Below, in pieces: positions 1-6,342 of a stretch of DNA of 8,496 nt. Under the pieces are notes generated by a model. It was not told where the DNA came from, searched no databases, and saw only the letters and a list, made by a program, of their open reading frames with translations. The DNA comes from CAYOXD01 sp964407825 (GTDB lineage: Bacteria > Desulfobacterota > Desulfobacteria > Desulfobacterales > JAFDDL01), in NCBI GenBank assembly GCA_964407825.1, contig CAYOXD010000117.1, forward strand, positions 1-8,496, given 5' to 3'. The position numbers and the translations under genes were made by a program. The first letter of the stretch is position 1; the number at the start of each line of letters is the position of its first letter.

Positions 1-1463
1 GCCTGGCGGGTGATGGTTTCCCGGTAGGCCACCTGGGGCGCGCCGGTGGTGACCTCTGCATTGTATTCCCGCTTCATCCGCTCGACGTAGACCTCCAGGT
101 GAAGCTCCCCCATCCCCTGGATAATGGTCTCGTTGGTTTCATCGTTGAAGCTGGTGCGGAAGGTGGGATCCTCCTTGGAAAACCGGTTCAGGGCCTTTGA
201 CATGTTGATCTGAGCCTTGTTGTTCACCGGAATGATGGCAAGGGAGATCACCGGCTCGGGTACGAACATGGACGTCATGGTCAGGTTCAGCCCCGGGGCC
301 ACGAAGGTATCTCCCGAGGCGCATTCGATCCCGAAAAGGGCTCCGATGGCGCCCGCCGTGATTTGCTCGATGTCCTCCATCTGGCTGGCATGCATCCGGG
401 CCACCCGCCCCACCTTCACCTTCTTGCCGGTGCGTACGTTGAGCATGGTGGTTCCCTTGGCCAGGGTTCCCTGGTAGACCCGGATGTAGGTCAGCTGGCC
501 GTAGGGGCCGTCCTCGAGTTTGAAGGCAAGGGCCACCAGCGGATCGCCCTTTCGGCTCGTGAGCACCACCGGCGCCTCCTCCTTGTCCATGTCCAGGGCT
601 TCGTTTTGCACCTCCGACGGGCAGGGCAGAAGGCGGGTCACCGCGTTCAAAAGGGGTTGAACCCCCTTGTTCTTGTAAGCAGAGCCCATGAAGACGGGGG
701 TCAACTGGCGGGTCAGGGTCCCGGTGCGGACGGCGTCCAGAATAAGATCCTCAGGGATTTCCCGCTCCTCCAGCACCGCCTCCATCAACTCGTCCGAGAA
801 CATGGTGGCCGCGTCGATCAATTCCTCGCGTCGTGCCTGCGCCTCTTCCAGGAGGGCTTCGGGGATGGGTCCGCGTCGGACCGTCTCACCGTTGCTTCCA
901 TCAAAATAAATCGCCTCCATGGCCACCAGATCAACAACGCCCTCGAATTTGATTTCGAGCCCGATGGGAATCTGCATGGCGATGGCGTTGTGCCCCAGTT
1001 TGTTCTTCAGCTGATCGATGACCCGGTTCGGGTTGGCGCCGCTGCGATCGCACTTGTTGATAAAGGCGATGCTTGGGACCTTGTAACGTTTCATCTGCTG
1101 ATCCACGGTGATGGATTGGGACTGCACCCCGCCAACGGAACACAGGACGAGGATGGCGCCGTCCAAGACCCGGAGGGAGCGCTCTACCTCGATGGTGAAG
1201 TCCACGTGCCCCGGGGTGTCGATGATGTTGATGTCGTGTCCCCGCCACTGGCAGTAGGTAGCAGCCGAGGCGATGGTGATGCCCCGTTCCTTTTCGAGTT
1301 CCATGGAGTCCATGGTGGCCCCCACGCCATCTTTGCCCTTGACGTCGTGAATGGCGTGAATGCGATCCGTATAAAAAAGGATCCGTTCCGTTAACGTGGT
1401 CTTTCCGGAATCGATGTGGGCACTGATGCCTATGTTTCTCACCTTTTGAATGTCATTGTCCAT
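1..1463 (-). CDS. fusA: Elongation factor G, mitochondrial EFG1-like (spdEFG1) type; C-terminal part outside window
   Basis: Ribosomal translocase GTPase acting in the cytoplasm during elongation. The first 487 codons are present; domains IV and V lie beyond the left edge (EF-Gs are usually about 690-700 residues). The G domain shows G1 AHIDSGKT (about residues 15-22), G2 within RGITIASAAT (about 60-69), G3 DTPGHVD (about 82-88), G4 NKCD (about 136-139) and a G5-like GSA near 260. The beta-barrel domain II follows from about 297 and domain III from about 410. The Ser in HIDSGKT, the KGKDGVGATMDSMELE block and VGGVQSQ match mitochondrial EFG1 rather than E. coli EF-G (HIDAGKTTTTE, ATMDWMEQE). 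Bacterial proteins of this kind are called spdEFG1. The ATG at 1463 is preceded by GAGGAA at a suitable distance. It is divergent from cfa and has its own promoter. The family call is very secure; the subfamily is from recalled motifs. Confidence 0.96.
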   Translation of the reverse strand, partial: MDNDIQKVRNIGISAHIDSGKTTLTERILFYTDRIHAIHDVKGKDGVGATMDSMELEKERGITIASAATYCQWRGHDINIIDTPGHVDFTIEVERSLRVLDGAILVLCSVGGVQSQSITVDQQMKRYKVPSIAFINKCDRSGANPNRVIDQLKNKLGHNAIAMQIPIGLEIKFEGVVDLVAMEAIYFDGSNGETVRRGPIPEALLEEAQARREELIDAATMFSDELMEAVLEEREIPEDLILDAVRTGTLTRQLTPVFMGSAYKNKGVQPLLNAVTRLLPCPSEVQNEALDMDKEEAPVVLTSRKGDPLVALAFKLEDGPYGQLTYIRVYQGTLAKGTTMLNVRTGKKVKVGRVARMHASQMEDIEQITAGAIGALFGIECASGDTFVAPGLNLTMTSMFVPEPVISLAIIPVNNKAQINMSKALNRFSKEDPTFRTSFNDETNETIIQGMGELHLEVYVERMKREYNAEVTTGAPQVAYRETITRQ

Positions 1464-1506
1464 TTTATTCGTTCCTCATTAAAATTGAATCGCTGACCAT
1501 CGTCTC

Positions 1507-1533
1507 GGGGGTGCTCTGAAAACAGAACCCCCC
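1507..1533 (-). other. Hairpin in the EF-G mRNA leader
   Basis: On the EF-G transcript strand a G run and a C run pair, with a single bulged A, continuing into an inner stem that closes on CTG/CAG around a TTTT loop. It lies about 45 nt upstream of the start codon and about 95 nt after the predicted transcription start. No T run follows on either strand, so it is not a standard intrinsic terminator. It may be a leader structure affecting translation or stability, or a chance GC-rich pairing. I do not recognise it as a named riboswitch or ribosomal leader. Confidence 0.45.
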
Positions 1534-1634
1534 ACAGCCTTGTACTTCCGGCCGGATGGGGGATATAGCCAACGGGTTGTACGATAGCAAGAGAGGCTTT
1601 CAGAAATCCGGACTCATCCCTGACGAGGCTGCGC

Positions 1635-1663
1635 AATTTAGAGTGTCCATCCGGGTTTGTCAA
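1635..1663 (-). promoter_or_regulatory. Sigma70-type promoter for EF-G gene
   Basis: Read on the minus strand, a perfect -35 TTGACA (1658-1663) is followed by a 17-bp spacer and a -10 TAAATT (1635-1640; 4 of 6 to TATAAT). It points at the EF-G gene and predicts a start near 1628, giving a leader of about 165 nt. This is the best promoter match I found in the window. Prediction from consensus only. Confidence 0.65.
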
Positions 1664-1842
1664 TAGAAAAACCGCCCTCCTCGATATTTTTTTTAGTGAT
1701 CCACTTTTTGATCCGCCTTCGCTGGGCGTGCCAAATTTAAGTGTAAAATTTTAATACTTTCGGCCGACAGGCCCACGCCGCCGGGGATGTTTCGGGTAAG
1801 GGTCTCAACCGATGCCGACACTGACGGCAGGCGGGGGGGCCC

Positions 1843-1870
1843 TTTACAGATTTTGTATTTCAGGTAATAT
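1843..1870 (+). promoter_or_regulatory. Candidate sigma70-type promoter for cfa
   Basis: TTTACA (1843-1848; 5 of 6 to the -35 consensus) and TAATAT (1865-1870; 4 of 6 to the -10 consensus) are separated by 16 bp and face cfa. It would start transcription near 1877 and give a leader of about 205 nt. The match is moderate and other starts in this AT-richer stretch are possible. Confidence 0.4.
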
Positions 1871-1939
1871 GGGTAGTCAATGTTTTGAATGTATTAAGTT
1901 TAGGTTACCTTCCGGTTCGTGTCAACATCACCGGTCACC

Positions 1940-1965
1940 GGGGGGCGATATTCGATTCACCCCCC
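1940..1965 (+). other. G6/C6 hairpin in the predicted cfa leader
   Basis: Six G residues (1940-1945) can pair with six C residues (1960-1965). Inside, CGA/TCG (1946-1948 with 1952-1954) can add three pairs around a TAT loop, leaving a short unpaired segment. No T run follows, so it is not an evident terminator. It sits in the predicted 5' leader of cfa. A structural or regulatory role is inference. Confidence 0.35.
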
Positions 1966-1971
1966 ACCCCG

Positions 1972-1999
1972 CAAGTTGCAGGTCACAAGTTGCAGGTCA
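1972..1999 (+). repeat. Perfect 14-bp tandem repeat, two copies
   Basis: CAAGTTGCAGGTCA occurs twice back to back (1972-1985 and 1986-1999) with no mismatch and no spacer. It lies directly after the G6/C6 hairpin and 83 bp before the cfa start. It could be a pair of protein-binding half-sites on one helical face offset by about 1.3 turns, or a replication-slippage duplication. Confidence 0.9.
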
Positions 2000-2082
2000 G
2001 AAGATACCGGGAAACGAAAGAGTTTCAGCTATGGATATTTTCTGCCTCGTACGGTAAACGCCCAAAATATCCAAGGGGGGAA

Positions 2083-3201
2083 ATGCAACTACACAATATC
2101 CGCAAAAAATTCGATTTGTTACTATCTAATGCCGATATTGAAATTGACGGTCACAGGCCCTGGGATATTCAGGTTCACCACTCGGGTTTGTATTCCAGGG
2201 TCCTGGCCCTGGGTTCTCTCGGCCTGGGGGAAGCCTACGTGGACGGGTGGTGGGATTGCCAGCAATTGGACGAGTTCTTTTGCCGCGTGTTGAAGGAGCG
2301 GTTGGACGCCAAGGTAAAAACCTTGACACTTCTGCTGGATGTCCTGAAGGCGAAAATCGCAAATCGCCAGAGCATAGCCCGTTCCTCCAGTGCGGTTCGG
2401 CATCATTACGACCGGGGAGATGCGCTGTACCGGACCATGCTCGATCATCGCATGATGTACAGCTGCGGGTATTGGAAGGATGCGCGGACCCTGGAGGAAG
2501 CCCAGGAGGCGAAGCTGCGCCTCATTGCGCGGAAACTGGGTCTGAAGCCCGGGATGCGGGTGCTGGACATCGGCTGCGGCTGGGGCGGTGCCGCCAGGTT
2601 CATGGCCGAGCACTATGGCGCGCACGTTGTTGGGGTAACGGTGTCCGATAATCAGGCGCTGGCAGCGAAGCGGTTATGCAAGGGACTTCCTGTCGAGATC
2701 CGCCTCCAGGATTACAGGCATCTCGAGGGCCCCTTCGATCGCATCTTTTCCATAGGCATGTTTGAGCATGTCGGCTACAAGAATTACTCGACCTACTTCC
2801 GTGTCGTGAAGCGCTGCCTTAAAGAAGACGGTCTCTTTCTCCTCCACACCATCGGCAGCGACCAGTCGGCCTGTTGCACCGACCCCTGGCTTGAACGGTA
2901 TATTTTCCCGAACAGCATGATTCCGTCTGCCAAACAGATCACCACCGCTCTGGAGGGCGAGTTTCTGATCGAAGATTGGCACAATTTCGGCGCCGACTAC
3001 GACCGGACCCTGATGCAGTGGTACCGCAACTTTACGGAAAACGGCGGTCAGGTGGTGTCGTCCCTCGGCGAGCGATTTTTCAGGATGTGGTCCTACTATC
3101 TGTTGTCCTGCGCCGGTTCGTTTCGTGCCAGAAGGAATCAGCTATGGCAAATCGTCCTGTCGGTCCGTGGGGTCCCTGGCGGATACCGATCTTACAGGTG
3201 A
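2083..3201 (+). CDS. cfa: Cyclopropane-fatty-acyl-phospholipid synthase
   Basis: Transfers a methylene group from S-adenosylmethionine to the cis double bond of unsaturated acyl chains in membrane phospholipids, acting at the membrane surface. It is usually linked to stationary-phase, acid or solvent stress. The 372-residue product compares with 382 in E. coli. The N-terminal lipid-binding region contains GSLGLGEAYVDGWW (residues 44-57). The SAM site is VLDIGCGWGG (160-169). The bicarbonate/active-site residues of E. coli Cfa (C139, E239, H266, I268, Y317) all map with a constant offset of 11 to C128, E228, H255, I257 and Y306, so the core is intact and ungapped. The ATG at 2083 is chosen because a G-rich Shine-Dalgarno (about 2073-2080) sits just upstream and the product then aligns with the E. 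coli N-terminus; an in-frame ATG at 1885 adds 66 unlikely residues. Divergent from EF-G, with a gap of over 240 bp before the next gene. Confidence 0.97.
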   Translation: MQLHNIRKKFDLLLSNADIEIDGHRPWDIQVHHSGLYSRVLALGSLGLGEAYVDGWWDCQQLDEFFCRVLKERLDAKVKTLTLLLDVLKAKIANRQSIARSSSAVRHHYDRGDALYRTMLDHRMMYSCGYWKDARTLEEAQEAKLRLIARKLGLKPGMRVLDIGCGWGGAARFMAEHYGAHVVGVTVSDNQALAAKRLCKGLPVEIRLQDYRHLEGPFDRIFSIGMFEHVGYKNYSTYFRVVKRCLKEDGLFLLHTIGSDQSACCTDPWLERYIFPNSMIPSAKQITTALEGEFLIEDWHNFGADYDRTLMQWYRNFTENGGQVVSSLGERFFRMWSYYLLSCAGSFRARRNQLWQIVLSVRGVPGGYRSYR

Positions 3202-3390
3202 CAGGGACCTCCTGCGACGATGCTTTCAGATTTCCCCCCTCCTCCCTCCGCACCAGCGCCGTGTGGGTATTCAATGTCGTTCACCGGGAATTGCCCGTAA
3301 CCCTCAAGAAAGGGCGCGCGATGTCGATACCATAACTATTTGCCACGGGAATCAGAGGCTCGGGTACACGCGGATACGGGATACTACGCA

Positions 3391-3419
3391 TTGTGGACAT
3401 TTAGTTTCATGTTCATAAT
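3391..3419 (+). promoter_or_regulatory. Candidate promoter for the chemosensory operon
   Basis: TTGTGG (3391-3396; 3 of 6 to the -35 consensus), a 17-bp spacer and CATAAT (3414-3419; 5 of 6 to the -10 consensus) precede the first chemosensory gene by about 25-40 bp. The -35 is weak. No sigma28 (TAAA/GCCGATAA) or sigma54 (TGGCAC/TTGC) pattern is visible here, so there is no sign of flagellar-regulon control. The rest of the gap 3202-3444 shows no gene and no convincing terminator for cfa. Confidence 0.35.
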
Positions 3420-3444
3420 GACTCGTCCCTGAACCATAGATGCA

Positions 3445-5490
3445 ATGCAGGATTTGCCAGTGAATTTCATCACCCGAAAAATCAGAAACACGATAGGGGC
3501 CATCCCTCTGAGCAACCGGCTTGGGAAAGCGCTGATGCCGGGAAGTTGGATTCATGCCCTCTGTGGACGAAACGGCCGGGCCGAGCGCATCCTCGTAGAC
3601 ATTGAATCCCTGGCCGGCAGCCTGGGGGAGATCGCCGGCCGCTTCGAGCCCCATTTTATCGGTTTGGGGGACCATCTGCAAACCGCCTCCGAGGAGGCCC
3701 TCCACCTGACCGGGCATACCCAGTCGACGATCGAGGTCATCAATGGCCGCAACGAAGACGATCTTCTGGGCAGGGTTTCCAAGCTGGCGGAAGCGGCGCT
3801 GGCGGAGTGCAATGGCTGCCGTACGCGCATGGGCGGCAGTCTGGAATCGATCCAGGTCTGTGTGGAGCGTCTGAAAGCCCTTAATGGGCACACCGGCGCC
3901 ATTGAGAAGATAGCCCTCGTTCTCAGGGTGATCGGCCTCAATATCGGGGTGGAAAGCTCCCGCAGCGAGGAGGGCAGAACCATGTTCGGCGTGGTGGCAA
4001 AGGATGTGATCGCCCTGTCCCAGGAGATCCGGGAGACCAGTTCCCTGCTGTATCGGCATGCCGAGGAGGCAACCCAGGTTCAGCAGGACGCCTACCGCGA
4101 GGTCATTGGCGGCTTTCAGGAGGCCAGCAAATTGGCCGATGGCGCGGAAAGTTCCGTCCGGGAGGCCAGCGCGGGCGTGGAGAGGCTCATGAGCATGGCC
4201 ATGACGGCCCTGGAAAATGCCGAGCAGCACTCCCGGGCCATCTCGGAGCAGGTCGGACAGGTCGTGGGGGGGATTCAGTTTCACGACAGCATGAGCCAGC
4301 GACTGGCGCATATGGTGTCGGCTCTTGATGCGCTGCCACGGCTTTGCCGTCTGGGCCCGGCCGGCTCCAACGGCCGGCCCGGTCGCGGGGCACGGCTGGC
4401 CGAAGCCGCGGCGGTGGTGAGGTTGCAGCACACCCAATTGGGCCAGATAGTGAGCGATGCCAGGGCCGTTCACCTGGAAAGCAGGGCCGCGTTCGATACG
4501 ATTTATCAGAAGATCGATGAACTCGTTGAGGGGCTCGTGGATTTCGGTAGTACCCAAAAGGCCTGGAGCAACGGTTCCGGGGGCGATACCGATGCCTTCC
4601 GGAACCTGCTCCATGCGTTGAAGCGTCTGCATGGACTGCTGAAGCGAAGTGCCGCCATGCGGACGCGGATCCATCAGGCGCTGAAGGAAGCCGGTGTCAG
4701 CGCCGGCCGCCTGGCCGATCAGTCCGCCACCGTGCGGCGTGTCAGCCATGCCATCCATATTCTGGCCCTGAATGCCATTGTCAAGGCCGCCCATATGAAC
4801 GAACGCGGCCGCACCCTCGAGGTGCTGGCCCAGGAGGTTCGGACCCTGTCCCACCAGGCCAACGCCTTTGTCGATCAATACCATCACCTGCTTGACGATA
4901 TCACCGCCGCCAGCGGCCAGCAGCCGGAAGCCGGGGTCGGCGCCGCGGACGCCGATGGGGTAGGGGATCAGATCGGACAGGGGGTCGAACAGATCGCCGC
5001 GGCCTACGAAAACTTTCAGGCCGGCGCCCAGAGGGCCGTCGGGGCGGCCGAAGACCTGAAGCAGCGCATTCAGATCATCCAGCGCGATCTCGAATTTTTC
5101 AGCGATCTCGATTCAGTTCTCTCGCAGCATCAGTCGCAGATGGCCGCCATGCGGACCGAATTGGACCGCTGGGTCCCGAAGGGGGACGCAGAGGCCACCT
5201 CCCTGGTGTCACAGCTGTCCCAGCGGTACACCATGCAAAAGGAGCGGATGGTTCATAGCGAGGTATTCGACGCCATCGGAGCGGATGCGTCTCCTGACAC
5301 GGTGCAAGGCGCTGATGACGGCATCGAGCTGTTCGAAACGGGCACGCCGGAGGACAGGGCATCGGCAGAGCCCGCTGATCTGGAAGGATTCGAGGATTTC
5401 AGTGTGGAGGCGGATGCGATGAAGAGGAGTGCAGCGGACGACACCGAAAACCCGCAAAAAGCCTTTGATGACAATATCGAACTGTTTTAA
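3445..5490 (+). CDS. Soluble MCP-like chemosensory protein with two degenerate signalling-hairpin tips
   Basis: 681 residues, predominantly helical and rich in Ala, Gln and Glu, with no hydrophobic membrane segment or signal peptide, so probably cytoplasmic. Two segments resemble the MCP hairpin tip (LALNAAIEAAR...GRGFAVVA.EVR.L). The first (about 153-196) carries VIGLNIGVESSR, EEGR and VVAKDV; the second (about 428-470) carries ILALNAIVKAAH, ERGR and LAQEVRTLS. Both have lost parts of the consensus. Between them, QFHDSMSQ (278-285) has a CheZ-like DxxxQ spacing (D281, Q285). The acidic C-terminal tail contains DDGIELF (624-630) and ends in DDNIELF (675-681). First gene of a co-directional set with STAS, CheY and CheA, so it probably feeds or terminates that pathway. 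The ATG at 3445 has no clear Shine-Dalgarno; a GTG at 3460 (codon 6) has AGGA (3449-3452) seven bases upstream and may be the true start. Exact role uncertain: receptor, scaffold or CheY phosphatase. Confidence 0.88.
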   Translation: MQDLPVNFITRKIRNTIGAIPLSNRLGKALMPGSWIHALCGRNGRAERILVDIESLAGSLGEIAGRFEPHFIGLGDHLQTASEEALHLTGHTQSTIEVINGRNEDDLLGRVSKLAEAALAECNGCRTRMGGSLESIQVCVERLKALNGHTGAIEKIALVLRVIGLNIGVESSRSEEGRTMFGVVAKDVIALSQEIRETSSLLYRHAEEATQVQQDAYREVIGGFQEASKLADGAESSVREASAGVERLMSMAMTALENAEQHSRAISEQVGQVVGGIQFHDSMSQRLAHMVSALDALPRLCRLGPAGSNGRPGRGARLAEAAAVVRLQHTQLGQIVSDARAVHLESRAAFDTIYQKIDELVEGLVDFGSTQKAWSNGSGGDTDAFRNLLHALKRLHGLLKRSAAMRTRIHQALKEAGVSAGRLADQSATVRRVSHAIHILALNAIVKAAHMNERGRTLEVLAQEVRTLSHQANAFVDQYHHLLDDITAASGQQPEAGVGAADADGVGDQIGQGVEQIAAAYENFQAGAQRAVGAAEDLKQRIQIIQRDLEFFSDLDSVLSQHQSQMAAMRTELDRWVPKGDAEATSLVSQLSQRYTMQKERMVHSEVFDAIGADASPDTVQGADDGIELFETGTPEDRASAEPADLEGFEDFSVEADAMKRSAADDTENPQKAFDDNIELF

Positions 5491-5526
5491 GTGAACGTCT
5501 TTCCATGGCAGGCGTCATTTTTTTAC

Positions 5527-5532
5527 GAGGAG
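5527..5532 (+). promoter_or_regulatory. Ribosome-binding site that fixes the STAS gene start
   Basis: GAGGAG ends five bases before the ATG at 5538. It selects this ATG over the in-frame ATG at 5505, which would add 11 residues and place the Shine-Dalgarno inside the coding region. Confidence 0.75.
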
Positions 5533-5537
5533 AATTT

Positions 5538-5891
5538 ATGACGATGGAAACAACCGATGCGAAAAGCGGCACCCAGGGGATCCTCCTGGAGGGCGACCTG
5601 ACCCTTGGCAATGCCAGGGCGATTCTGGAACGGCTTAAGACGGGTCTTACCAACGAAACCCCAGGCACGATCACCATCGGCGAGGTGGAAAGCATCGATA
5701 TGAGCTGCCTGCAGCTCATCTGCTCCTTTCACCGGACGGTGCTGGCCGCGGGAGGCACGCTCGCGCTCCAGGACGGCGGCTCACCGGAGTTTCAGGCGAT
5801 GCGGCGGGATGCGGGCTTTGAGCGCCACCAGGGCTGCAAATGGAACCCGAACGAAACCTGTCTGTGGATTAAGGAGAGCGATACAAAATGA
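5538..5891 (+). CDS. STAS-domain protein of chemosensory operon
   Basis: 117 residues forming a single small STAS-type (anti-sigma-factor-antagonist-like) domain. The pattern ILLEGDLTLGNARAILERL (residues 15-33) gives the first strand and helix. TITIGEVESIDMSCLQLICS (44-63) gives the central strand and the loop where SpoIIAA-type proteins carry the phosphorylatable Ser; here it is Ser56 in D54-M55-S56. The end contains Cys100 and Cys108 (HQGCKWNPNETCLW), which I do not link to a known function. It is 47 bp after the receptor-like gene, and its stop overlaps the cheY start as ATGA, implying translational coupling. No HPK/anti-sigma kinase partner is visible in the window. In this setting it probably relays or modulates signals among the chemosensory proteins, but its partner is not evident. 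Domain assignment is good; function is inference. Confidence 0.85.
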   Translation: MTMETTDAKSGTQGILLEGDLTLGNARAILERLKTGLTNETPGTITIGEVESIDMSCLQLICSFHRTVLAAGGTLALQDGGSPEFQAMRRDAGFERHQGCKWNPNETCLWIKESDTK

Positions 5892-6253
5892 AAAAGACGA
5901 TCTTGATCGCGGACGATTCCGCCAGCGTGCGTCAGATGGTTGGTTTCACTCTCAAGGGGGCCGGTTACGACGTCGTGGAGGCCTGCGACGGTCAGGACGC
6001 CGTGGCGAAGTCCAACGGTACCAAGATCCATATGGTCATCACCGATCTGAACATGCCGAACATGGATGGCATCGAACTGGTCCGCCGCATGCGGGCGGAT
6101 GCCTCCCATAAGTTCGTCCCCATTGTGCTGCTGACAACCGAATCCCAGGCCGCCAAAAAGCAGGAGGGAAAGGCCGCCGGCGCTACCGGGTGGATCGTTA
6201 AACCCTTCAAGCCGGAACAGCTGGTGGCGGTTGTCAAGAAACTGCTCGGTTAG
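5888..6253 (+). CDS. cheY: Single-domain CheY-type response regulator
   Basis: 121-residue receiver domain with no output domain. It has the acidic pair D9-D10, the phospho-acceptor D53 (in TDLNMPNMDG), the conserved switch Thr T83 (in VLLTTES) and K105 in the KPF motif. The aromatic switch position equivalent to E. coli Tyr106 is Trp102. All catalytic residues are intact, so it should take phosphate from the CheA encoded downstream. The ATG overlaps the STAS stop (ATGA), and AAGGAG at 5871-5876 lies 11 bases upstream, a little far but usable, so translation may be coupled. The target of the phosphorylated protein, flagellar motor or another system, cannot be read from this window. It could equally be named a stand-alone receiver; the CheY label rests on length, motifs and the CheA neighbour. 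Confidence 0.95.
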   Translation: MKKTILIADDSASVRQMVGFTLKGAGYDVVEACDGQDAVAKSNGTKIHMVITDLNMPNMDGIELVRRMRADASHKFVPIVLLTTESQAAKKQEGKAAGATGWIVKPFKPEQLVAVVKKLLG

Positions 6254-6330
6254 GCTCGCCCTTTCCGGCGGTATCCGGTGTTGATGCCATAACCGAAACA
6301 TAACCCTTGAAACTTCCGGCCCGGCCGGAT

Positions 6331-6337
6331 GAAGAGG
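6331..6337 (+). promoter_or_regulatory. Ribosome-binding site that fixes the cheA start
   Basis: GAAGAGG ends five bases before the ATG at 6343. It supports that ATG over the in-frame TTG at 6307, which lacks a good Shine-Dalgarno and would add 12 residues not expected before the HPt domain. Confidence 0.65.
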
Positions 6338-6342
6338 TTGTC

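Larger units (their letters stand above)
1464..2082. other. Divergent intergenic region between EF-G and cfa genes
   Basis: This 619-bp gap holds no gene I can support. From left to right it contains the EF-G leader with a hairpin (1507-1533), the EF-G promoter (1635-1663), an AT-rich stretch (about 1683-1755) with the palindrome TAAAATTTTA at 1744-1753, a rightward promoter candidate (1843-1870), a G6/C6 hairpin (1940-1965), a perfect 14-bp tandem repeat (1972-1999), a small GAAAC/GTTTC inverted repeat (2011-2026) and the cfa ribosome-binding site. The cfa reading frame is open back to an ATG at 1885, but the extra residues do not resemble a Cfa N-terminus, so I treat that stretch as untranslated leader. 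Confidence 0.7.

Noticed and set aside
363..1394. Plus-strand open frame (343 codons) opposite EF-G
   Set aside because: It mirrors codons of a clearly conserved EF-G and has no recognisable domain.
1439..1663. Small minus-strand open frame of 74 codons in the EF-G leader
   Set aside because: Its start lies within the predicted -35 box, upstream of the predicted transcript start, and it runs into the EF-G gene in another frame. The peptide resembles nothing.
1719..1737. Possible sigma54 -24 element (TTGGCAC on the minus strand)
   Set aside because: The -12 TTGC element is absent at the required spacing, and a good sigma70 promoter lies nearby for the same gene.
1885..2082. N-terminal extension of Cfa by 66 residues
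   Set aside because: The extension encodes the tandem repeat and hairpin sequence, has no Cfa similarity and no strong Shine-Dalgarno. The ATG at 2083 gives a product matching the E. coli N-terminus.
3285..3297. Possible terminator after cfa (CGGG/CCCG stem)
   Set aside because: Only four base pairs and no T run; not convincing as an intrinsic terminator.
3352..4887. Long minus-strand open frame (511 codons) opposite the receptor-like gene
   Set aside because: It is antisense to a gene with recognisable MCP-like segments; high GC at third positions keeps the opposite frame open. The translation shows no known domain and is rich in Gly, Gln and His, as expected from a shadow frame.
6307..6342. 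TTG start for cheA
   Set aside because: No good Shine-Dalgarno before it, whereas the ATG at 6343 has GAAGAGG at ideal spacing and begins the HPt domain as expected.
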